A DNA stretch of 64,000 nucleotides from Nonomuraea sp. MG754425. GTDB taxonomy: Bacteria > Actinomycetota > Actinomycetes > Streptosporangiales > Streptosporangiaceae. Location: the NCBI RefSeq assembly GCF_021699195.1, contig NZ_SSXE01000107.1, forward strand, positions 24,516 to 88,515. The letters are read 5' to 3'. Below, in pieces: positions 30,240 through 39,846 of this stretch; within the stretch, counting starts at the first letter, position 1; each line of letters opens with the position of its first letter. The position numbers and the translations under genes are program-made. The notes under the pieces were generated by a model. It did not search any database and was not told where the DNA came from. It saw only the letters and a program-made list of their open reading frames with translations.

Positions 30240-33200
30240 GAGCCCACCACCTCCACTCCAGGAATATCCCGCGAATCGGGAATGTAGATCTGACCGGTGC
30301 CGCCCATGTAGAGGGAACCCTGATTGGCGACCTCTCCTTCGAAGACTTTCACACCCGCGGGGAACTTGACGGCGAAGCCGGTGTCCAGCACGCAGCGTTC
30401 GCCGCTCGGCCATACCGGGGGTAACGCCTTGTCGATGCGTGCCTGGATGACTCCCAGAGGCTTCTCCACGGAGAACCATCGGCCCATGGGCTCATGGTGG
30501 ACACCGGCCCGGTAGAGAACCGTGTCCTGCTCGAGAACCCGGACCGTGTGGCGACCGCCCACGAAGTTGGCGGCGACCCTGGGAGGCAGGACGTCGTCCC
30601 CGCCCGGCACGCCGCAGGGGGCCAGGCCCAGGGGGTCGGCGGCGGTGGTCGGGTTGTGGACGAACGCGTACGGGTCCGGCCCCGGTGCCAGGCCCAGCGG
30701 GTCACTACTGATGTAGTGGGCGGCGACCGGGTCGTAGTGGCGGAAGACGTTGTAGTGGAGGCCGGACTCCTCGTCGGCGTACTGGCCGGCGAAGCGCAGC
30801 GGGCAGTCCGCGCCGGTGGACAGAGCGCCCAGGTCCGCGCCCCACAGGGTGCGGCGGGCGCGCCAGGCCACGTCGCCGCCGGGCGTGATCAGCTCGGTGG
30901 GGGTGCCGAGCAGGTCGGTGGCGATGGCGTAGAACGACTGGTCGATCTGCTCCTGCGGGAGGCGTTCCGTCTGGGCGAGCGGGCGGTGGGTGCCGGGCTC
31001 CCAGTCCCAGGTGGTGGTGCGTCCGCCGGTGGTCTGCTCGGCGAGGACCTGGCCGTCCCAGACGAAGTCGACGCGGCCGGTGCCGTCGAGGCGTTCCTTG
31101 GCGATGCGGCGGCCCAGGGCGTCGTAGCGGTAGCGCCAGGTCTGGCCGTCGGGGGTGCGCACCTCGGTCAGCCGGTCGTCGGCGTCCCAGGTGTGGTGCC
31201 AGGCGCGCGTCCCCTTCGACAGGCCCGTGCGCCGGCGCACGACGAGCCTGCCCTGGGCGTCGTAGGCGTAGCGGTCCCGGCCGGCCGCGCGGACCCGGGC
31301 GCCGGTGTAGCCGCGCCCGCCCTGGCGCGGCGCGGACGGCTCCCAGGAGGCGTCGGTGATCTTCCCGGCCGGGTCGTAGGCGTAGCGCTCGTCCGGGCCG
31401 CCGCCGTGCACGGCCGTGACGCGGCCGAGCGGGTCGAGGTCGAAGGCCCGGCGGCCGGACAGCAGGTCGTCGACGGCGGTGACGTGGCCGTCGGCGCGGT
31501 AGTCGTACGTGCGGCGCTGCCTGACCCGGCGGCCCCCGGGCCGGGAGCCGGCGCTCCAGACGTGCGCGCGCAGCCGGGAGTCGGGGTCCCATTCGCTGGA
31601 CAGGGTCAGGCCGGGGCCGACGTCGCGGGTGCTCTCCCGTCCGGCCGCGTCGTGGGCGAAGCCGATGGTGTGCCCGCCCGTGTGCAGGGCTCGGGGCAGG
31701 TCGCGACCGTCGTACTCCCACCGGCTCTCCGCGCCCGACGGGGTGCGGCGCAGCACGCGGCGGCCGAGCCGGTCGTAGACCGTGGTGACGGTCGCGCCGT
31801 TGCAGGTCTCGGCGACGACCCGGCCCTGCTCGTCACGCTCGACGCGCAGGTCCGCGTCCGCGTTGACGGCCCTGACCAGGCGTCCGAGCGGGTCGTGCGC
31901 GAACGTGCACACCCGCGCGCCGGAGCGCTGCTCGACGATCCGGCCGAGCGGATCGCGGAGGTAGCGGGTGCGCTCCCCCGCGCCGTTGACGCGCTCGGTC
32001 AGTTGCCCGGCGGCGTCGCGGCGGTAGGTGAGGCGGCGGTCGTTGAAGTCGGTCTCGGCGACCAGGCCGCCGGCCGGGTCGTAGTCGTAGCGCCAGACGA
32101 GGCCGTGCGCGCCGGTCACCGAGACCAGCCGCAGTTCTGTGTCGTAGCCGAAGCGCAGGCGGGAGCCGTCGGGGCCGGTTCGGGCGGTGGGCAGGTCGAA
32201 GGGGCCGATCTCGGTGCGGGTGAGGTTGCCGAGTACGTCGGCGTGCTCGATCTGGTTGCCCTCGTCGTCGTGGCGCCAGTGCTCGGTGGCGCCGCCCGGC
32301 AGCGTGCGGGCGGCGGGACGGCCCTCGACGGTCCAGGCGTAGCGGGTGGTGTTGCCCACCGGGTCGGTGACGGCGGTGACCCGGCCGAAGGCGTCGCGCT
32401 CGTAGCGGGTGGTCGCGCCCTCGGGGTCGGTGAGCGCCACCGGCAGCCCCGCCGGGTCGCACTCCACGCGCCAGGCGTGCCCCAGCGCGTTGACCAGGCC
32501 CGCCAGGCCGCCGTGGGCGTGGTAGGCGTACCGGGTGACGCTTCCCGTCTCGCCGGCGCGCTCGGTGACCAGGTTGCCGTGGTGGTCGTACTCGCGGGTG
32601 TAGGTGAGGCCGTCGAAGTCGGTGATGGAGACCGGCAGCCCGGACCGGTCGCGGACCAGGCGGGACGTGGCGCCGTCCGGCCGGGTGATCGAGGTCAAAA
32701 GGCCGTGCTCGTCGTAGGAGCAGCGCTCGGCCCGCCCGAGCGGGTCGGTGCGCGACAGCAGGTGGTCGTGACGGTCCCACTCGTAGCGTGTCTCGTTCCC
32801 CAGCGGGTCCACCTCGCGCACGACCTGGAGCAGCTCGTTGCAGTGGTACGTGCTCTCGTGGCCGAGCGAGTCGCGGGCCGTGGTGCGGCCGGGGGCGTAG
32901 CCGATCTCGACGTCGAACACGCCGCCCGTGCCCGCGCCGCGCACGCATCTGCCCTGGTCGTCGTAGGTGTAGGCGTACCAGGTGCCGATGCGGTCCACCC
33001 AGCGGGTCAGCCGGCCGCCGGCGTCGTAGGTGAGGCGCAGGGGGCGGCCGGAGGAGTTGATCACCTCGGTGAGGTCGCGGCGCTCGTCGTAACGGTAGGC
33101 GACGAGCGTCTGGCCGGCCTCGCGCAGCCGGATCGACACGATCAGACCGTCGTGCGTCTCGACGTCGAGGTGGTAGCCGCCGGAGTGGGCCACCTCGGAG

Positions 33201-34783
33201 AGCACGCCGCCGGTGTAGCGCAGGTCGACGCGGTTGCCGTTGCGGTCGGTGATCGCGGCCAGCGGCAGCACGGCGGGCTGTCCAGCGTCGTCCGGGCCGG
33301 CGTCGTCGTCCGGGCCGGCCTCCTCGACCGCGGTGAAGTGCAGGGTGTGGCCGGTGGCGGGGTCCGTGACCCGGTACCGGTCCTCGCCATCGCGGACGAG
33401 CGGCATCCGGGGGCCCTCGTCCGGCAGCACCGGCTCGCCCACACCGGCGTGCGGGAAGGCGAGCAGCGCGCCCGAGGCCAGCGCCAGGCAGACGCCCTGG
33501 TCGTCGATCTCCAGGCGCTGGTCGAAGGTGGAGGCCCACGACGGGCCGAACCATCGTCCGGACCGGTGGTTCGACAGGTGGACCCGTTCCAGCGCCAGCG
33601 GCAGCACGCCCGGCAGCGCGAAGTCGTGCTGCGGCAGCAGCACCGTGCCGGTGGGGAAGTGCACCGGGTCGCGGCTGAAGAAGCGCCGGGTCTTCTGCCA
33701 CGCGGTGCCGGCGGCCGTCGAGGCCCGTCCCGCGCCCGCGGTCAGCGCCTCGCGCAACCCCGTGCCCGTGACCGCCGTCGCGCCCGCCGGGATCCCGGCC
33801 CGGAACAGCCCCATCACGGCGCCGCCCCCGGCGCGCACCCCCGCCGACAGCCCGCCCAGCGCCATCGCCGCCTTGGCGCCCTGGGCCAGCAGGCCGACCT
33901 GGCGCAGCCCGGGGAACGCGCCGATCCCGTCCAGGACGACCTGTCCCAGGCCCGCCCTGCCCTGGCGGTACTTGTTCAGCGTGTCGGCGAACACGAGCGC
34001 CCCGGCGACCACCGCCGTCCCGAGCAGGAGCGCGCCCGCCACCCCGCCGGTGCCGATGACGAGCACCGCGACGCCCGCCACCAGGGCCACGTTGCGGGCC
34101 AGGTCGACGAAGTCGTCCCAGGACCTGAACGGGGTGGAGACCGTCTCCCACGCCTTCTCCAGCCACGACCTGTTCTGGATGCCGCTGCCTTCCAGCGCCT
34201 GCTCGATCTCGTTCACCGCCCGCGTCTCGGCGTCGCCGCGCAACCGGGCCGCCTCGTCGGCGATCCGGCGGGCGCGGGCCCTGTCGCCGTCGGCGTCGTG
34301 GGCGCGCCGCACGGCGGGCCGCACCTCGGCCTGGACGGCGGGGCCGGCGGCGGCGACGGCCGACTCCACCTCCGTCAGGGAGCCCGTGGCGGCCGAGGCG
34401 GGCAGCCTGGCCCTGATCTCGCGTAATGCGCCCTGGTAGCGCTCGTCGGCCGCCTGTCCCTCCCGCAGCGCCGTCCCGGACCTGGTCCTGGCCTCCTCCA
34501 GGGCGGCGGCGTAGGTCTTCAGCGCGGTGCCCGCGCCGCGGTAGGCCGTGGCCAGCTTGGCCAGCTCGCCCGGCAGGGTGCGAAGGGCCTCCGCGTACTT
34601 GGCCGCGTAGTCGCCGCGCATGTTCAGCGCCGGGCTGCCGCCCGAGACGGTGTTCAGCCTGGCGGTGTTGTCCTCGGCCAGCTTCGCCTGGTCGAGGAGC
34701 CGGCCGGCCAGCGCCCGCGCCTGCGCCGGATCTCCCGGGGCGGGGTCGCCCGTCAGCCCGAGTGTCTCCCATCCACCAGGCAT
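30224..34783 (-). CDS. RHS-repeat polymorphic toxin with ADP-ribosyltransferase-like tip
   Basis: A 1519-residue toxin; ATG 34783 follows AGGTGAT. Residues 1-230 are helical and resemble the T7SS-signal domain; 240-330 hold two hydrophobic stretches. A DUF6531-like segment begins at FPTGTVLLPQHDFALPGVL. Over 25 YD/RHS repeats (RYEWDRHDHLLSRTDPLGR type) form the cocoon, ending in GLHYNVFRHYDP...YISSDPLGL, the core boundary where self-cleavage usually occurs. The last 130 residues are the tip: LYRAG (Arg1425), GRWFS (Ser1438) and FEGEV (Glu1482 and Glu1484) match an R-S-ExE mono-ADP-ribosyltransferase pattern. The ART call is by motif only. Confidence 0.9.
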   Translation of the reverse strand: MPGGWETLGLTGDPAPGDPAQARALAGRLLDQAKLAEDNTARLNTVSGGSPALNMRGDYAAKYAEALRTLPGELAKLATAYRGAGTALKTYAAALEEARTRSGTALREGQAADERYQGALREIRARLPASAATGSLTEVESAVAAAGPAVQAEVRPAVRRAHDADGDRARARRIADEAARLRGDAETRAVNEIEQALEGSGIQNRSWLEKAWETVSTPFRSWDDFVDLARNVALVAGVAVLVIGTGGVAGALLLGTAVVAGALVFADTLNKYRQGRAGLGQVVLDGIGAFPGLRQVGLLAQGAKAAMALGGLSAGVRAGGGAVMGLFRAGIPAGATAVTGTGLREALTAGAGRASTAAGTAWQKTRRFFSRDPVHFPTGTVLLPQHDFALPGVLPLALERVHLSNHRSGRWFGPSWASTFDQRLEIDDQGVCLALASGALLAFPHAGVGEPVLPDEGPRMPLVRDGEDRYRVTDPATGHTLHFTAVEEAGPDDDAGPDDAGQPAVLPLAAITDRNGNRVDLRYTGGVLSEVAHSGGYHLDVETHDGLIVSIRLREAGQTLVAYRYDERRDLTEVINSSGRPLRLTYDAGGRLTRWVDRIGTWYAYTYDDQGRCVRGAGTGGVFDVEIGYAPGRTTARDSLGHESTYHCNELLQVVREVDPLGNETRYEWDRHDHLLSRTDPLGRAERCSYDEHGLLTSITRPDGATSRLVRDRSGLPVSITDFDGLTYTREYDHHGNLVTERAGETGSVTRYAYHAHGGLAGLVNALGHAWRVECDPAGLPVALTDPEGATTRYERDAFGRVTAVTDPVGNTTRYAWTVEGRPAARTLPGGATEHWRHDDEGNQIEHADVLGNLTRTEIGPFDLPTARTGPDGSRLRFGYDTELRLVSVTGAHGLVWRYDYDPAGGLVAETDFNDRRLTYRRDAAGQLTERVNGAGERTRYLRDPLGRIVEQRSGARVCTFAHDPLGRLVRAVNADADLRVERDEQGRVVAETCNGATVTTVYDRLGRRVLRRTPSGAESRWEYDGRDLPRALHTGGHTIGFAHDAAGRESTRDVGPGLTLSSEWDPDSRLRAHVWSAGSRPGGRRVRQRRTYDYRADGHVTAVDDLLSGRRAFDLDPLGRVTAVHGGGPDERYAYDPAGKITDASWEPSAPRQGGRGYTGARVRAAGRDRYAYDAQGRLVVRRRTGLSKGTRAWHHTWDADDRLTEVRTPDGQTWRYRYDALGRRIAKERLDGTGRVDFVWDGQVLAEQTTGGRTTTWDWEPGTHRPLAQTERLPQEQIDQSFYAIATDLLGTPTELITPGGDVAWRARRTLWGADLGALSTGADCPLRFAGQYADEESGLHYNVFRHYDPVAAHYISSDPLGLAPGPDPYAFVHNPTTAADPLGLAPCGVPGGDDVLPPRVAANFVGGRHTVRVLEQDTVLYRAGVHHEPMGRWFSVEKPLGVIQARIDKALPPVWPSGERCVLDTGFAVKFPAGVKVFEGEVANQGSLYMGGTGQIYIPDSRDIPGVEVVGSWPLH

Positions 34784-34942
34784 GCGATCACCTGCTCGCC
34801 TCCGCGTCGTGGCCCCGTGATTGCGGGTTCGCGATGCTGTACGCACGCCGCGGAGCCCGGAGTTCAACGCCCTCCCGACCAGGCGGTGAGTTTCTGTCGG
34901 TCGCGTGGTCTACCTTTACGACCGTTGAAAAGGAGCCACCAC

Positions 34943-35806
34943 ATGACCGAGCCCAAGACCCACACCCTCGAGGTGCCCGGCGCCACCCTCGCCTACGACG
35001 TGCGCGAGGCGGAGGAGCCCACCGCGCCGGCCCTGCTGCTGATCGGGTCGCCGATGGACGCCTCCGGCTTCGCCACGCTGGCGGGCCACTTCACCGACCG
35101 CACGGTGGTGACCTACGACCCGCGCGGGGTCGGCCGCAGCAGGCGTACCGACGACACCGGGCCGACCCCCGAGGCACACGCCGACGACCTGCACCGGGTG
35201 ATCGACGCGCTCGGCGGCGCCCCGGTCGACGTCTTCGCCAGCAGCGGGGGCGCGGTCAACGCGCTGGCGCTGGTGGCCCGGCATCCGGAGCAGGTCCGGG
35301 TGCTCGTGGCGCACGAGCCGCCGCTCGCCAAGGTGCTCCCCGATCGTGACAACGCGCTGGCCGCGGTGGCCGGGCTGCGGCAGGCGTACGAGCGCGAGGG
35401 CTTCGGGGCGGGGATGGTGCGGTTCTTCACGCTCACCGGCCACCGGGGCGAGTTCCCCGCCGGGTTCGCCGACCTGCCCGCGCCGAACCCCGCCGACTTC
35501 GGGCTGCCCACGCACGACGACGGCTCCCGCGACGACCCGCTCCTCGGCCAGAACCTCATCTCCTGCATCCACTACGAGCCCGACGTCGAGGCGCTGCGCG
35601 CGGCCTCGACCCGCGTGGTGATCGGGGTCGGGGCCGAGTCCGAGGGTGAGATGGCCCACCGGGGCGGCGTGGGGGTGGCCGGGCTGCTCGGCACCGAGCC
35701 CGTGATCTTCCCCAGCAACCACGGCGGCTTCCTCGGCGACGAGTTCGGCATGCCGGGCGACCCCGACGGATTCGCCGCCACACTCCGCCAGGTCCTGGGC
35801 GGGTAA
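34943..35806 (+). CDS. Alpha/beta hydrolase
   Basis: A 287-residue alpha/beta-hydrolase fold protein. ATG 34943 has AAGGAG 7 bases upstream. The oxyanion-type strand is LLLIGSPMDASGF, followed by VVTYDPRGVGRS. The nucleophile elbow is VFASSGGAVNAL (Ser in the A-S-S-G-G turn). Catalytic Asp is probably in the VVIGVGAESEG region and His in PSNHGGFLGDEFG. Similar proteins are annotated only as hydrolases; epoxide-hydrolase or haloperoxidase-like activity is possible. It is divergent from the RHS toxin. Confidence 0.88.
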   Translation: MTEPKTHTLEVPGATLAYDVREAEEPTAPALLLIGSPMDASGFATLAGHFTDRTVVTYDPRGVGRSRRTDDTGPTPEAHADDLHRVIDALGGAPVDVFASSGGAVNALALVARHPEQVRVLVAHEPPLAKVLPDRDNALAAVAGLRQAYEREGFGAGMVRFFTLTGHRGEFPAGFADLPAPNPADFGLPTHDDGSRDDPLLGQNLISCIHYEPDVEALRAASTRVVIGVGAESEGEMAHRGGVGVAGLLGTEPVIFPSNHGGFLGDEFGMPGDPDGFAATLRQVLGG

Positions 35807-36019
35807 CCCGTCCCGGGCGAGTGGCCCGCCCTGGCCGGATGATCCGCCAGGGCGCCTCGCCCGCCACGGCCGGGTTTGCCCGCCGAGGGCGAGTAGGGCG
35901 GCCTGTTCTGGCCAGTTGGCCGGTTCCGGCTGGTCAGCCCACCCCGTCCCGGCCGGGGCGGGCCGTCCTGGCCGGGTGGTGCGGGCGGTTCTGGCCGGGG
36001 ATTGCTGTTCGGATCGGGT
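35807..36019. repeat. Low-complexity spacer of short TGGCCGG-like repeats
   Basis: Between the hydrolase and convergent PucR gene, the sequence is dominated by irregular copies of CTGGCCGG, TTCTGGCC and GGCGAGT. No convincing gene or single terminator hairpin stands out; a convergent-gene boundary full of short dyads could still stop transcription. Confidence 0.45.
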
Positions 36020-37087
36020 TCAGCGGCTGTCGGGGGTGCGGAGGTGGGCCGCTTTCAGGCCCAGGTGCACGGCCAGCCGGTCGTCGCCGTCCGACAGGTC
36101 GCGGTGCAGGAGGCGCTCGGCCTTGCCCAGCCGGTAGTAGAGCGTCTGGCGGTGGATGCCGAGTTCGGCGGCCGTCTTCTGCACGTGTCCCCCGCGGTCG
36201 AGGTACACCTCCACGGTCTGGGCCAGCTCGTCGTCCAGCGCCGCGGTCTCGGCGGCCAGTTCGCGCAGGTCCGCCTGGTTCAGCCGGGCCAGCAGCCGGT
36301 GCACGCCGAGGTCCTCCCAGCGGGCGACGGGCGCGTGCCGGGGGAAGTGCTCGGCGATGCGCAGCGCCTGACGCGCCTCGCGCCAGCTCAGCCAGGCGTC
36401 CGCCGGGTCGGCCCGGGGCGCGCCGATGCCGGCCGCGGTGCCGTACGCGCTCCGCACGGTCTCGGCCACCTCCCCCGCCAGGTGGGCGGGGGCGAGCAGG
36501 GCGACGGGAGAGCCGGCGCGGGCCAGGACGCCGCGCGGGAGCGTCCAGAGCGCCGCCACCCGCTCCTGCGACTCGCGTACGGCGATGGCCGCGACCGGGC
36601 CCGCCACCTCGATGGAGAAGCCGGCCCGCTCCTCCGGGTCGGCCGAGAGCAGGGCGCGCAGGCCGTGCCCGAGGTCCTGGCGGCTCCTGGCCTCCTGGGC
36701 GAGCGCGGCGGCGGCCCGCGCGACGAGCGGGGCCGCGCCCCGCAGGATCTCGTCGGTGAACGCGCCGGAGTCCAGCAGCCACAGGTAGCCGTAGACGACC
36801 TCGCCGTGGCGCAGCGGCCAGCAGATCCTGGACAGCACCTTGAGCTCGGCGTCGGCGGGGATCCTGACGGGCCCGCCGGCCCTGGCGATGCCGTAGCGTT
36901 CGAAGTACTCGCGTACCTCGCCGGTGGCGCGCCGGCGCAGGATCGACTCCTGGCGGACCGTGTCGATGTCGCCGTGCTGCGCCCCGTAGGCCAGCAGCCG
37001 GAACGAGCGGTCCTCCAGCGTCGCGGACGCGCCCAGCCGGGCGGCGATCTCGTCGACGATCTCTTGTAGGTCGGCCGTGTTGTGCAT
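36020..37087 (-). CDS. PucR-family regulator, likely proline catabolism activator
   Basis: A 355-residue transcription factor with an N-terminal sensory region (LQEIVDEIAARLGASATLEDRSFRLLAYG), a GGDEF-like middle (VAGPVAAIAVRESQE) and a C-terminal HTH_30 (VEVYLDRGGHVQKTAAELGIHRQTLYYRLGKAERLL). The ATG at 37087 is preferred; upstream codons in frame use TTG. It is divergent from proline dehydrogenase with only 76 bases between. PucR-type regulators control proline genes in several actinomycetes, so activation by proline is a reasonable inference. Confidence 0.9.
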   Translation of the reverse strand: MHNTADLQEIVDEIAARLGASATLEDRSFRLLAYGAQHGDIDTVRQESILRRRATGEVREYFERYGIARAGGPVRIPADAELKVLSRICWPLRHGEVVYGYLWLLDSGAFTDEILRGAAPLVARAAAALAQEARSRQDLGHGLRALLSADPEERAGFSIEVAGPVAAIAVRESQERVAALWTLPRGVLARAGSPVALLAPAHLAGEVAETVRSAYGTAAGIGAPRADPADAWLSWREARQALRIAEHFPRHAPVARWEDLGVHRLLARLNQADLRELAAETAALDDELAQTVEVYLDRGGHVQKTAAELGIHRQTLYYRLGKAERLLHRDLSDGDDRLAVHLGLKAAHLRTPDSR

Positions 37088-37151
37088 TTGTACGACAGCC
37101 TGCCACAACCGGCGTTACGCCCGTCGATGGCCCCCTCTGAGCTGCGGTTTT

Positions 37152-37157
37152 TACACT
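37152..37157 (+). promoter_or_regulatory. -10 element for leaderless proline dehydrogenase mRNA
   Basis: TACACT lies 6 bases before the ATG at 37164, and no Shine-Dalgarno sequence is present. The spacing predicts transcription starting at or next to the start codon. Confidence 0.5.
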
Positions 37158-37163
37158 GAAACC

Positions 37164-38081
37164 ATGCTGGGTCAACTGCTCCTCGCCGCTTCGAGAAGCG
37201 GCGCCGTACGCCGCGCCGTGTCAGGCTTTCCGCTCACGAAGAAGGTCGTGCAGCGGTTCGTCGCGGGTGAGGGCGTCCAGGAGGCCCGTGCCGCGATCGA
37301 ACGCCTGCGCGACGCCGGTCTGGCCGTCACCGTGGACCACCTCGGCGAGGAGACGCTGGACGCGCGCGCCGCCGAGGACACCGCCGACGCGTACATCACG
37401 CTGCTGCGGGCCGTCGCACCGCTCGGCCTGGAGACCCGGGGCGAGGTGTCGGTGAAACTGTCGGCCGTCGGGCAGCGGCTCGACGACGCCATGGCGCTGG
37501 AGCACGCCCGCGAGATCTGCGCCGCCGCGGCGGCGAACGGCTCGACCGTCACGCTCGACATGGAGGACCACACCACGGTCGACTCCACCCTGTCGATCCT
37601 GCGCAAGCTGCGCGAGGACTATCCCTCGACGGGCGTGGCGATCCAGGCGTACCTGTTCCGCAGCGAGCAGGACTGCCACGACCTGTCCGCGGAGGGCTCC
37701 CGCGTACGGCTGGTCAAAGGCGCCTACCGCGAGCCCGCGTCCGTCGCCCACCAAGGGAAGCCCGAGGTGGACAAGGCGTACGTGCGATGCCTGCGGATCC
37801 TCATGGCGGGGAAGGGGTACCCCATGGTGGCCACGCACGACGACCGCATGATCGCGATCACCGAGTTGCTGGCCGACCGCTTCGGGCGGACGATCGGCGA
37901 CCACGAGTTCCAGATGCTCTACGGAATCAGGACCGACCGGCAGGAGGCCCTGGCCGGGGCCGGCCACACGGTCCGCGTGTACGTCCCCTACGGCGACGAC
38001 TGGTACGGCTACTTCATGCGCCGCCTGGCCGAGCGCCCCGCCAACGTCGCCTTCTTCCTTCGTGCCCTTGGGGGTAAGTAA
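37164..38081 (+). CDS. Proline dehydrogenase
   Basis: Monofunctional FAD-dependent proline dehydrogenase of 305 residues that converts proline to pyrroline-5-carboxylate. Barrel features are VTVDHLGEET, VSVKLSAVGQRLD, LDMEDHTTVDSTL, IQAYLFRSEQD, RLVKGAYREP and VATHDDRMI, ending in FQMLYGIR and the FAD/substrate motif VRVYVPYGDDWYGYFMRRLAERP. The stop directly abuts the dehydrogenase gene start, so both form one operon. It is divergent from the PucR gene. The function is certain from motif density. Confidence 0.95.
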   Translation: MLGQLLLAASRSGAVRRAVSGFPLTKKVVQRFVAGEGVQEARAAIERLRDAGLAVTVDHLGEETLDARAAEDTADAYITLLRAVAPLGLETRGEVSVKLSAVGQRLDDAMALEHAREICAAAAANGSTVTLDMEDHTTVDSTLSILRKLREDYPSTGVAIQAYLFRSEQDCHDLSAEGSRVRLVKGAYREPASVAHQGKPEVDKAYVRCLRILMAGKGYPMVATHDDRMIAITELLADRFGRTIGDHEFQMLYGIRTDRQEALAGAGHTVRVYVPYGDDWYGYFMRRLAERPANVAFFLRALGGK

Positions 38082-39707
38082 ATGGATGCCATCAGCAACG
38101 TCCCCGTGCCCGAGAACGAGCGCATTCACGGTTACGCGCCCGGCAGCGCCGAGCGGGAGGCGCTGGAGGACCGGATCAAGCAGCTCACCGGCACGGCGCT
38201 CGACCTGACCATGACCATCGGCGGCGAGCAGCGGCTCGGCGGCGGTGTGCCCATCGACGTGGTGCAGCCGCACAACCACGCCTCCGTCCTGGGCCGTACC
38301 AACGACGCTACGGCCCAGGACGTGCGGGATGCCATCGCGGCGGCGCTGGAGGCGGCGCAGGCGTGGCGGGCGCTGTCGTTCGACGAGCGGGCGGCGATCT
38401 TCCTGAAGGCCGCCGACCTGCTGGCGGGCCCGTGGCGGGCGACGCTGAACGCGGCCACCGTCCTGGGCCAGTCGAAGTCGGTGCAGCAGGCGGAGATCGA
38501 CGCGGCCTGTGAGCTGATCGACTTCCTGCGCTTCAACGTGGCCTACGCCCGTCAGCTCTACGCCGAGCAGCCGATCTCGTCGCCCGGCGTGTGGAACCGG
38601 ATGGAGTACCGGCCGCTCGAGGGCTTCGTGCTGGCGATCACGCCGTTCAACTTCACCGCGATCGCGGGCAACCTGCCGACCTCGGCCGCCCTGATGGGCA
38701 ACGTGGTGGTCTGGAAGCCGTCCCCGACGCAGCAGTTCGCCGCGCACTTCACGATGCGGCTGCTGGAGGCGGCGGGGCTGCCCCCCGGCGTGATCAACCT
38801 CGTCACGGGCAACGGCCAGGCCGTCTCCGAGGTCGCGCTGGGCCATCCGGCGCTGGCCGGCATCCACTTCACCGGCTCCACGCCGACGTTCCAGCACCTG
38901 TGGCGCACGATCGGCGAGAACATCTCCTCCTACCACGGCTACCCGCGTCTCGTCGGGGAGACCGGCGGCAAGGACTTCGTGCTCGCCCACCCGTCCGCCG
39001 ACCCGGGCGTGCTGACGACGGCGCTGGTCCGGGGCGCGTTCGAGTACCAGGGGCAGAAGTGCTCGGCGGCGTCGCGGGCCTACGTGCCGCGCTCGCTGTG
39101 GAAGCGCGTGCGTGACGACTTCGTCTCCGTGGCCGAGTCGCTGACGGTGGGCGACGTGGCGGCGGACCTGTCGACGTTCATGGGCGCGGTCATCGACGAG
39201 CGGGCGTTCGCCAAGCACAAGGCGGCGATCGACCGGGCGCGGGCGGCCTCGAACATCGACGTGCTCACCGGCTCCTACGACGACTCCGTCGGCTACTTCG
39301 TCAAGCCGACCGTCCTGGAGTGCGCGGACCCGGCCGACGAGATCTTCGTCAAGGAGTACTTCGGGCCGATCCTCGGCGTGCACGTCTACGAGGACCGCGA
39401 CTACGACACGGTCGTGGACCAGATGGAGGGCATCGCCCCGTACGCGCTGACCGGCTCCGTCATCGCCCAGGACCGCTACGCCATCGCGGCGGCATCGGAG
39501 CGGCTGCGCTTCGCGGCGGGCAACTTCTACGTCAACGACAAGCCGACGGGCGCGGTCGTGGGGCAGCAGCCGTTCGGCGGCGCGCGCGCCTCGGGCACCA
39601 ACGACAAGGCCGGTTCGATCTTCAACCTGACGCGCTGGGTGAGCGCCCGCGCGATCAAGGAGACGTTCGCGCCGCCGACCGACCACCGTTACCCGCACAT
39701 GGGCTGA
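38082..39707 (+). CDS. pruA: L-glutamate gamma-semialdehyde (P5C) dehydrogenase
   Basis: NAD-dependent aldehyde dehydrogenase of 541 residues that finishes proline catabolism to glutamate. Key regions are FTAIAGNLPTSAALMGNVVVWKPS, the NAD-binding FTGSTPTFQHLW, catalytic Glu in LVGETGGKDF and catalytic Cys in YQGQKCSAASRAYVP. C-terminal features are EIFVKEYFGPILGVHVYED and NFYVNDKPTGAVVGQQPFGGARASGTNDKAGS, which is typical of PruA. It starts one base after the proline dehydrogenase stop. Confidence 0.96.
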   Translation: MDAISNVPVPENERIHGYAPGSAEREALEDRIKQLTGTALDLTMTIGGEQRLGGGVPIDVVQPHNHASVLGRTNDATAQDVRDAIAAALEAAQAWRALSFDERAAIFLKAADLLAGPWRATLNAATVLGQSKSVQQAEIDAACELIDFLRFNVAYARQLYAEQPISSPGVWNRMEYRPLEGFVLAITPFNFTAIAGNLPTSAALMGNVVVWKPSPTQQFAAHFTMRLLEAAGLPPGVINLVTGNGQAVSEVALGHPALAGIHFTGSTPTFQHLWRTIGENISSYHGYPRLVGETGGKDFVLAHPSADPGVLTTALVRGAFEYQGQKCSAASRAYVPRSLWKRVRDDFVSVAESLTVGDVAADLSTFMGAVIDERAFAKHKAAIDRARAASNIDVLTGSYDDSVGYFVKPTVLECADPADEIFVKEYFGPILGVHVYEDRDYDTVVDQMEGIAPYALTGSVIAQDRYAIAAASERLRFAAGNFYVNDKPTGAVVGQQPFGGARASGTNDKAGSIFNLTRWVSARAIKETFAPPTDHRYPHMG

Positions 39708-39734
39708 GCACACCCCTCACCCATTGTCGGCGAG

Positions 39735-39763
39735 AGCCCCCGGTCCTGCCCCCGGGGGCTTTC
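39735..39763 (+). terminator. Rho-independent-like terminator after pruA
   Basis: AGCCCCCGG (39735-39743) pairs perfectly with CCGGGGGCT (39752-39760), followed by TTTC. It lies 27 bases after the pruA stop. Confidence 0.8.
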
Positions 39764-39846
39764 GGCATTCCCGGCCCGCGGGGGTGGCCTAATCTGCAAT
39801 ATTCGTGTCATTGACGCCACTTCGGGCCGGCGACCAGCATGGAGGC

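Noticed and set aside
30494..34426. A 1310-codon open frame on the plus strand opposite the RHS gene
   Set aside because: High third-position GC keeps the antisense frame open. Its translation is Val/Gly/Arg-rich with no domain, whereas the minus strand shows unmistakable RHS repeats.
37221..39713. An 830-codon minus-strand frame across the proline catabolic genes
   Set aside because: Antisense shadow of proline dehydrogenase and pruA; the product is low-complexity and Arg/Val-rich.
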